Shown here one piece after another: positions 58,383-64,000 of a stretch of DNA of 64,000 nucleotides. The stretch's first letter is position 1, and each line of letters opens with the position of its first letter. The DNA is from Streptomyces barkulensis (GTDB lineage: Bacteria; Actinomycetota; Actinomycetes; Streptomycetales; Streptomycetaceae), in assembly GCF_002843305.1 (NCBI RefSeq), contig NZ_PGSG01000090.1, positions 1-64,000 on the forward strand, written 5' to 3'. A program made the position numbers and the translations under genes. A model generated the notes under the pieces. That model worked only from the letters and a program-made list of their open reading frames with translations, searched no databases and had not been told where the DNA came from.

Positions 58383-60644
58383 TCACGCCACGCCCAGCGA
58401 CCTCTTGAGGAAGGCCACCTGGAGCAGCAGCAGGTTCTCGGCCACCTGCTCCTGCGGGGTCATGTGCGTCACCCCGGACAGCGGCAGCACCTCGTGCATA
58501 CGGCCCGCGGCCAGCAGCGCCGAGGACAGCCGCAGGGTGTGGGCGGCCACCACGTTGTCGTCGGCCAGACCGTGGACGATCATCAGCGGCCGGTGCGGAT
58601 CGGCCGGCGCCGACAGCCCCTCGTCGGTGACCAGGGAGTTGGCCGCGTACACCTCCGGCCGCTCCCGGGGCAGGCCGAGGTAGCGCTCGGTGTAGTGGGT
58701 GTCGTACAGCCGCCAGTCGGTGACGGGCGCGCCGGCCACCGCCGCGTGGAAGACGTCCGGGCGGCGCAGCACGGCCAGCGCGGCCAGGTAGCCGCCGTAG
58801 GACCAGCCGCGGATGCCGACCCGGCCCAGGTCCAGGGGGTGGTTTTCGGCCAGCGCGTGCAGGGCCTCGACCTGGTCGTCCAGGGTGGTGCCCGCCAGAT
58901 CGCCCGCGACCGCCTTCTCCCAGGCGGGGGAGTTGCCGGGGGTGCCGCGGCCGTCCGCGACCACCACGGCGAACCCCTGGTCGGCGAACCACTGCGAGGT
59001 CAGGTGCGCGTTGTGCGCGGCCACCACGCGCTGGCCGTGCGGGCCGCCGTAGGGGTCCATCAGGACCGGCAGCACCCCGTCGCCGTCGCGGTACCCGGTG
59101 GGCAGCAGCACGGCGGCCGGAATCCGCCGCGCGCCCGCGCGCAGCAGCCGGGGGCGGGCGGTCAGCACGGGCGTCTCGGCGTGGGAGGCGATGACGGCCA
59201 GCGGCGTCGGGGCGCCCTTGCCGGTCTCGGGCAGGCGCAGCGCCTCGGCGCGGGCGCCGGGGCGGTCCGGGGCCGCGGTGGACAGCACCACGGTGTCCCC
59301 GCCGCGGACGGCGGAGGCGATGTGCGCGCCGCCCTCGGGGGAGACCCGCTCCCAGCCGCCCTGGTCGCCGCTGCCTCGGAACCAGGCCCGGTAGACGGCG
59401 ATCTCGCCCACGGGGGAGTCCTGTGGCGCGTCCGGCCCGGCCGAGGCGGAGAACAGCACGTCCTCGTCGCCGACGTCCAGCACCGCGCGTACGTGCAGGG
59501 CGGCCGAGGTCAGCGGCCGGTCCCCGACCACCAGGACGCGCGCCCCGCCCTCGTCGGCGATCCGCACCAGGCGCCCGTCGGGCGTCCAGACGGGCACGCC
59601 GGGGAAGAGCTCCAGCCAGGCCGGGTCCTCGTCCGCGTGCAGCGGCGCGGTGCGGCCGGTGGCGGTGTCGACGGTCAGGTAGAGGTGGCTGCGCTGGTCG
59701 CGCGACTGGACGAGCAGCAGGGGCGGTCCGGCGGCCGACCAGTGGACGCGCGCCAGGTAGGGGTAGCGGACGCGGTCCCAGACCACCTCGGTGCGGCCCG
59801 CCTCCCCGGCCGCCCCTCCGGTGTCTTCCCCGGTTCCCTGCCCGTCCCCGACGTCGAGCAGATGGAGCGTCACCTCGGCGTTGTCCGTGCCGGCGGCCGG
59901 GTAGGCCACCTCGGCCGGCTCGCTCTCGGGATCGGCCGGATCGGCGATCCACCAGCGGCGCACGGGCGAGTCGTCCACCCGGGCGGCCAGCATCCGGGTG
60001 CCGTCCGGGGACCACCAAAAGCCCCGGGAGCGGTCCATCTCCTCGGCCGCGGCGAACTCCGCCAGCCCCCAGGTCGTACGGCCGCCGCCGCGGGTCTCCT
60101 CCGGCTCGGCCACCGCCCGGTCGCCCCCGCCGTCGCGGTCCGCCACGCGCAGGGCGCCGTCCGCCACGTAGGCGACGCGCCGGCCGTCCGGACTGGGTCG
60201 GGGATCCACCACCGGGGTGGGGGTGGGCAGCTCGCGTACGGCGGCCGTGCGCAGGTCGGCGGTGAACAGCCGTCCGGACAGGGCGAAGGCCGCCGTCTCC
60301 ACCGCGGAGTCGGTCGCGTAGCCGACCACCCCGGCCGACCCCTCGCGGCTCCGCTCGCGCCGGGCGCGCTCCTCGGGCGACAGCTCCTCGTCCGCACCGC
60401 CGAGCAGCTCCGCCGGATCGGCCACCGGGCGCTCCCCGTCCCCGTTGCCGCCCCCGTCGCCGTCCGGGCCGGGGCCGCCGGGGCCGCCGAGATCCCGCAC
60501 CCACAGCAGGTTCGCCCGGTCGGTGCCGCCGCGGGAGCGGAGGAAGACGATCCGGGAGCCGTCCGGGGCCACGGTGAAGGCGCGCGGCGCCCCCAGGGAG
60601 AAGCGCTGCGTTCTGGCGTACTGGCGTGGAAACGACATGACCAT
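58383..60644 (-). CDS. S9 prolyl oligopeptidase family (DPP-IV-like) peptidase
   Basis: The 753-aa product has an N-terminal beta-propeller (about 1-500). This contains the amine-binding glutamate pair in FAAAEEMDRSRGFWWSPDG that marks DPP-IV (S9B) enzymes. The alpha/beta hydrolase domain carries Ser in GWSYGGY, Asp in GLADDNV and His in GVTHMTP. No signal peptide is visible, so it is probably cytoplasmic and removes dipeptides from peptide N-termini. It may complement the peptide importer that converges on it. Confidence 0.95.
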   Translation of the reverse strand: MVMSFPRQYARTQRFSLGAPRAFTVAPDGSRIVFLRSRGGTDRANLLWVRDLGGPGGPGPDGDGGGNGDGERPVADPAELLGGADEELSPEERARRERSREGSAGVVGYATDSAVETAAFALSGRLFTADLRTAAVRELPTPTPVVDPRPSPDGRRVAYVADGALRVADRDGGGDRAVAEPEETRGGGRTTWGLAEFAAAEEMDRSRGFWWSPDGTRMLAARVDDSPVRRWWIADPADPESEPAEVAYPAAGTDNAEVTLHLLDVGDGQGTGEDTGGAAGEAGRTEVVWDRVRYPYLARVHWSAAGPPLLLVQSRDQRSHLYLTVDTATGRTAPLHADEDPAWLELFPGVPVWTPDGRLVRIADEGGARVLVVGDRPLTSAALHVRAVLDVGDEDVLFSASAGPDAPQDSPVGEIAVYRAWFRGSGDQGGWERVSPEGGAHIASAVRGGDTVVLSTAAPDRPGARAEALRLPETGKGAPTPLAVIASHAETPVLTARPRLLRAGARRIPAAVLLPTGYRDGDGVLPVLMDPYGGPHGQRVVAAHNAHLTSQWFADQGFAVVVADGRGTPGNSPAWEKAVAGDLAGTTLDDQVEALHALAENHPLDLGRVGIRGWSYGGYLAALAVLRRPDVFHAAVAGAPVTDWRLYDTHYTERYLGLPRERPEVYAANSLVTDEGLSAPADPHRPLMIVHGLADDNVVAAHTLRLSSALLAAGRMHEVLPLSGVTHMTPQEQVAENLLLLQVAFLKRSLGVA

Positions 60645-60749
60645 GGGGCGAGCGTACGGCGTCGCGGGACCGTGCTCCCGGGGGTGCGTCCGCCGTCGGC
60701 CCCCGCGCCTCCTCCGGGGGGTCTTCGGAGATTCTCCGGAGCCCCTTCG

Positions 60750-60782
60750 GGATCCTTTCGGGGTCCTTTCGGGGTCCTTTCG
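60750..60782. repeat. Three tandem 11-bp repeats upstream of the S9 peptidase gene
   Basis: GGrTCCTTTCG is repeated three times (60750-60760, 60761-60771, 60772-60782), about 106 bp upstream of the peptidase start. On the minus strand it reads CGAAAGGAyCC, so each copy contains a Shine-Dalgarno-like AAGGA. The 60645-60994 gap holds no gene. Confidence 0.75.
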
Positions 60783-60895
60783 AGAGGCCCTGCGGCCGGT
60801 CGGGAGAAGGGGACGTGTCCAAGGTCACACAGGTGTGCGCCCCTCTTCTGCACCCGTGCACCGATCCGTGCCGACTCACGGAAAGTTATGATCCG

Positions 60896-60923
60896 TTGCG
60901 CATGGTTCGCGGCGGGGTATGTA
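60896..60923 (+). promoter_or_regulatory. Candidate sigma-70-type promoter of the small membrane protein gene
   Basis: TTGCGC (60896-60901) is followed after 16 bases by TATGTA (60918-60923), in a region leading to the GGAGGTGA site at 60981-60988. Confidence 0.35.
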
Positions 60924-60994
60924 GCTTCAGAACTGCCCTGTCGTACAAGCATCCTGATTCCGTGTCGACCGCGCGCTCTTGGAGGTGAACCGCC

Positions 60995-61189
60995 GTGGCA
61001 CTCTCGATTTCGGCGGTGGTGCTGCTGGCGATCATCGTCTTCCTGCTGATCAAGAAATCAGGGCTGAAGACCGGACACGCACTGGTCTGCATGCTCCTGG
61101 GCTTCTACATGGCCAGCTCGTCGATCGCTCCCACCATCAGCGAACTGACCTCGAACGTCGCCGGCATGATCGGCAGCATCAAGTTCTGA
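60995..61189 (+). CDS. Small double-TM hypothetical protein
   Basis: The 64-aa product has two hydrophobic helices (SISAVVLLAIIVFLLI, about 4-19, and GHALVCMLLGFYMASSSIA, about 27-45), separated by a basic KKSGLKT turn. A polar tail follows. The start GTG 60995 has a perfect GGAGGTGA at 60981-60988, so it is clearly expressed. I do not recognise a function. It is 24 bp upstream of mshB and may be co-transcribed. Confidence 0.8.
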   Translation: MALSISAVVLLAIIVFLLIKKSGLKTGHALVCMLLGFYMASSSIAPTISELTSNVAGMIGSIKF

Positions 61190-61213
61190 CACCGGCGGCG
61201 TAGGCTCGCCCTC

Positions 61214-62149
61214 ATGACCGAGCTTCCCGCGCGCCGCCTGATGCTGGTCCACGCGCACCCCGACGACGAGTCGATCACCAACGGCGTCACCATGGCCCGA
61301 TACGCCGCCGAGGGTGCGCTGGTCACCCTGGTGACCTGCACGCTGGGGGAGGAGGGCGAGGTCATCCCGCCCGCCCTGGCGCATCTCGCGGCCGACCGCG
61401 AGGACGGTCTGGGGCCGCACCGGATCGGCGAGCTGCGGCACGCCATGCGGGAGCTGGGCGTGGCCGACCACCGCTTCCTGGGCGGCCCCGGCCGCTACCG
61501 GGACTCGGGGATGTTCGGCACCCCGGCCAACGAGCGCCCCGACTGCTTCTGGCGGGCGGACGTCGACGAGGCCGCATCCCACCTCGTCGAGGAGATCCGC
61601 CAGGTGCGCCCCCAGGTGCTGGTCACCTACGACCCGAACGGCGGATACGGCCACCCCGACCACATCCAGGCCCACCGGGTCGCGACGCGCGCGGTGGAGC
61701 TGGCGGCCGACCCCGCGTACCGCACGGAGCGGGACGGGACGCCGCACCGGGTCGGGCGCGTCTACTGGAGCTGCGCGGCACGCTCGGTGGTCGAGGAGGG
61801 CTTCGCCCGCCTGCGCGCCGCGGACGGCGGCCCCTTCCCCGAACTCGCCTCGGCCGGGGACGTCCCCGGCGTGGTGGACGACGCCGAGGTGGACGCCGTC
61901 GTCGAGGGCGGTGAGGCCGAGGTCGTGGCCAAGGCCGCGGCGATGCGGGCCCACGCCACCCAGATCGTGGTGGCCGACTCCCCCTCCGGGCCGCCCGAGT
62001 CCTTCGCCCTGTCCAACCGGCTCGGCCAGCCGCTGCTGCACACCGAGCACTTCCGGCTGGCCGACGGCGCGGAGGTTCCCGGCGGGCCGCTGCGCGACCT
62101 CTTCGAGGGGCTGGTGGGGACGGCCGGGGGCGCGAGGGGTCCGAGGTGA
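61214..62149 (+). CDS. mshB: Mycothiol deacetylase MshB
   Basis: The 311-aa product has the LmbE/PIG-L metalloenzyme motif VHAHPDDES near residue 12, a second metal motif YGHPDHIQAH and the MshB-type insert GEEGEVIPP. It deacetylates GlcNAc-Ins in mycothiol synthesis, the actinobacterial thiol that supports redox defence. A 4-base overlap joins it to the DUF6113 gene. Confidence 0.95.
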   Translation: MTELPARRLMLVHAHPDDESITNGVTMARYAAEGALVTLVTCTLGEEGEVIPPALAHLAADREDGLGPHRIGELRHAMRELGVADHRFLGGPGRYRDSGMFGTPANERPDCFWRADVDEAASHLVEEIRQVRPQVLVTYDPNGGYGHPDHIQAHRVATRAVELAADPAYRTERDGTPHRVGRVYWSCAARSVVEEGFARLRAADGGPFPELASAGDVPGVVDDAEVDAVVEGGEAEVVAKAAAMRAHATQIVVADSPSGPPESFALSNRLGQPLLHTEHFRLADGAEVPGGPLRDLFEGLVGTAGGARGPR

Positions 62150-62538
62150 GGGCGCGCGGGGCGCGGATCGCCGCGTACGCCGCGCTGGCCGTGCTGGGCG
62201 GTGCGGTGGCCGTCGCGGGCTCCCTCGTCCAGGCCGGCTGGTTCCCGCTGGGGCTGCTGCTGGCGCTCGGCGGGTCCGTCGCGCTGTTCCACGGCGGCGC
62301 GCGGCTGACGGGCACGAGGGTCGGAGCGGCGGCTCCGGCGGCCGGCTGGACGCTGGTGGTGCTGCTGCTGACCGCATCGCGCCCCGAGGGCGACTTCCTG
62401 TTCGGCACCGGGACGGGCACCTACCTCTTCCTGCTGGGCGGGATGTTCGCCGCCGTGATCTGCGCCACGGTCACGCCCGCCGGGCAGCTTCCGCCCGCGG
62501 GGACCACGGGCCCCGCGGATCTCGTGAAAGGACGGTGA
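62146..62538 (+). CDS. DUF6113 family membrane protein
   Basis: The 130-aa product has four hydrophobic helices (IAAYAALAVLGGAVAVAGSLV, FPLGLLLALGGSVALFHGG, GWTLVVLLLTASRP, YLFLLGGMFAAVICATV). It is regularly found next to mshB in streptomycetes; function unknown. GTG 62146 overlaps the mshB stop by 4 bases, so it is translated with it. Confidence 0.85.
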   Translation: MRARGARIAAYAALAVLGGAVAVAGSLVQAGWFPLGLLLALGGSVALFHGGARLTGTRVGAAAPAAGWTLVVLLLTASRPEGDFLFGTGTGTYLFLLGGMFAAVICATVTPAGQLPPAGTTGPADLVKGR

Positions 62539-62768
62539 AACGGCCGGAGGCGACCGGCCTCCGGTCGACAACCGGCCCCCGGTTGGCCGAGAATCCGCGC
62601 GGCGACATGCCGGCGCGGCATCCGCACACACGGTCCGCCGGGGCGGTGATTCGGCACTCCCGGGGCCCCGGTCGGCGGCCCCCCAGTAAGGTGGTGCGCG
62701 CCGGCGAGCCGCTCGTGCGAGCCGATCGGAACCATGACGGGCGGCGAATCCAACCGGGAGATCCTGCA

Positions 62769-64000
62769 TTGAGCCGTGAAACTGACAGTTCGTCCTCCGG
62801 GCCCCAGGCGCGGGGCGGTGCCCCCCACCCGCCGGGGAGCGAGCCGTACCCCGCGCCGGCGGGCGAGCCCACCGCGCAGCCGGGCGAGCCGAAGACCGAG
62901 ACCACGCTGACCACCCGTATCCGGATCAACATCCCGGGTTCCCGCCCCATCCCGCCCGTCGTCGTGCGCAAGCCCGTCGGCGAGGCCGGTGGTGAGAGCG
63001 GCGAGGAGGCCGGCGGTGAGACGTCCGGCGCCGACGGGAGCACGGCGGGGCCTGGAGGTCCGTCGGGCGCCCCGGGCGGCGCGGCGCCGTTCACGGCGGG
63101 TACGCCGGGGCCGAACGGGGCGCCCGGGAAGCCGGGTTCGCCCGGTCCCGGGGGTTCCTCGGCCAACGGCGGCGGAAAGCCGACCAGTTCGTGGTTCGCC
63201 CCGCGCAAGTCCCCGCCCGGCGGCGCGCAGGGCGACCCCGCCGGCGCGAACGGCGGCGCGCCCGCCCCGGGGGCCGCGGCCCCCGCGGGACCGCCGCGGC
63301 AGCGCACCGACACCCCGCCCCACGGCTTCTCGGCCGACCGGGCGGACACCGGACCGATCGGAGTCCGCCCGGTCGGCACACCGCCGCCCGGACCGGAGGG
63401 CACCGGGCCGCACGGCTTCCCCGCCGCGCCGCCGCCGGCCCGGGGCGAGGGCCCCAACGGGCCGACCACCGGACCGGCCACCGGCGGAATGCCGTTGCTG
63501 CCGCCGGGGTTCCGGCAGCAGGGCGGCGCCGTGCCGCCGCCCGGTCCGGGCGACACCGGGCCGCAGCCCACCGTGTCCGCGGCCCCCGGCCCCTTCGCGG
63601 CCCCGTCCCCCGGCCCCGGCCCCGGCGCGGCTCCGGCCCCCGGCCCCGCCACCGCGCCCGAGCCGCCGCGCACCGGCGGACCGGCGCTCGACCTCGGCGG
63701 TCCCGCCGGCGGACCCGGCTTCCCGGCGGACCCGGCGGCGGCCCCCGGTCCCTCCGAGGCCCCGGGCCCCGGCCCCGCCGGCGACAGGGCCTTCGGCGAC
63801 ACCCTGGTCAGCGGCATCCCGCGGGTGCCCGCGGCCGACGACGACGGTCGGCCCGCCCCCTCGGCGGACGACCACGACTCCCGGCCGCCCGCGCCGGCTC
63901 CCGCCAAGCGGGGCCGCTCCAAGCTGGTCCTGCTCGGCGTCGCCACCTTCGGCGTGCTCGGCGTCGCGTACGGCGCCGGCCTGCTGCTGGACCACGCCGA
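62769..64000 (+). CDS. Proline-rich membrane protein, N-terminal part (runs off window)
   Basis: The frame from TTG 62769 (after GGGAG at 62756-62760) is open to the end of the window, 410 codons. The product begins LSRETDSSSSGPQ and TTRIRINIPGSRPIPPVVVRKP. About 320 Pro/Gly/Ala-rich low-complexity residues follow, then a basic AKRGRSK and a TM helix (LVLLGVATFGVLGVAYGAGLLL). A disordered cytosolic tail before a single TM suggests an extracellular C-terminal domain beyond the window. I recall similar TTRIRINIPG starts downstream of mshB in streptomycetes; the domain after the TM cannot be seen. Confidence 0.75.
   Translation, partial: MSRETDSSSSGPQARGGAPHPPGSEPYPAPAGEPTAQPGEPKTETTLTTRIRINIPGSRPIPPVVVRKPVGEAGGESGEEAGGETSGADGSTAGPGGPSGAPGGAAPFTAGTPGPNGAPGKPGSPGPGGSSANGGGKPTSSWFAPRKSPPGGAQGDPAGANGGAPAPGAAAPAGPPRQRTDTPPHGFSADRADTGPIGVRPVGTPPPGPEGTGPHGFPAAPPPARGEGPNGPTTGPATGGMPLLPPGFRQQGGAVPPPGPGDTGPQPTVSAAPGPFAAPSPGPGPGAAPAPGPATAPEPPRTGGPALDLGGPAGGPGFPADPAAAPGPSEAPGPGPAGDRAFGDTLVSGIPRVPAADDDGRPAPSADDHDSRPPAPAPAKRGRSKLVLLGVATFGVLGVAYGAGLLLDHA

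Overview
The window is very GC-rich with high third-position GC, many GTG starts (and two TTG starts), and long perfect-palindrome terminators. It encodes WhiB-like, SARP/AfsR-type, SpoIIE-phosphatase and mycothiol (MshB) proteins. This is a Streptomyces or close actinomycete chromosome. No rRNA, tRNA or CRISPR array was seen.

Layout. 1-506: right end of an IS200/IS605-type element (3' part of tnpB plus end hairpin). 749-10704: PIN-PhoH, a secreted transglycosylase, an AI-2E-type permease, an SPFH protein coupled to a small ribbon-helix-helix-like protein, a PadR-ABC-FtsX operon behind a palindromic operator array, and a DUF1707 protein. 10920-17849: class I and class II fumarases side by side, a DUF402 protein, a methyltransferase and a GAF-SpoIIE-HATPase protein. 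17975-20268: ahpCD divergent from oxyR, with an OxyR-like operator between. 20534-27469: conserved core genes (WhiB-like, glpX, DUF4245, xseB-xseA, ispH, DUF6542, ychF).

27647-40020 is the accessory stretch. It opens with a stand-alone EccA-like AAA+ ATPase and an ATPase-DUF234 protein whose promoter lies in an AT-rich patch. Then comes the most interesting object: a tightly overlapping minus-strand operon (35963 to 31186). It encodes a class III nucleotidyl cyclase with a long tail, a 759-aa P-loop/helical-repeat protein, an SPFH-like protein with a proline-rich tail, and a small membrane protein resembling the Pycsar PycTM (DUF5706) effector. A Crp/Fnr-family regulator with a conserved cyclic-nucleotide pocket lies just upstream, and a SARP-NB-ARC-TPR regulator is divergent from it. 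I infer a cyclic-nucleotide-controlled membrane effector system, probably antiphage or stress-abortive. I do not recognise this gene combination as a named system.

40126-51089: a secreted M23 peptidase, an S8 protease with a P domain, a GntR regulator, a small SPOR-like protein, two more SpoIIE-type phosphatases with HATPase domains, and TypA/BipA. 52000-58273: a complete peptide-type ABC importer operon behind about 900 bp without a convincing gene. 58383-64000: an S9 (DPP-IV-like) peptidase, a very small membrane protein, mshB, a DUF6113 membrane protein, and the start of a proline-rich membrane protein that runs off the window.

Regulatory themes: redox defence (ahpCD/oxyR/mshB), partner-switching phosphatases (three GAF or PAS-SpoIIE-HATPase proteins), and cyclic-nucleotide signalling in the accessory cassette.
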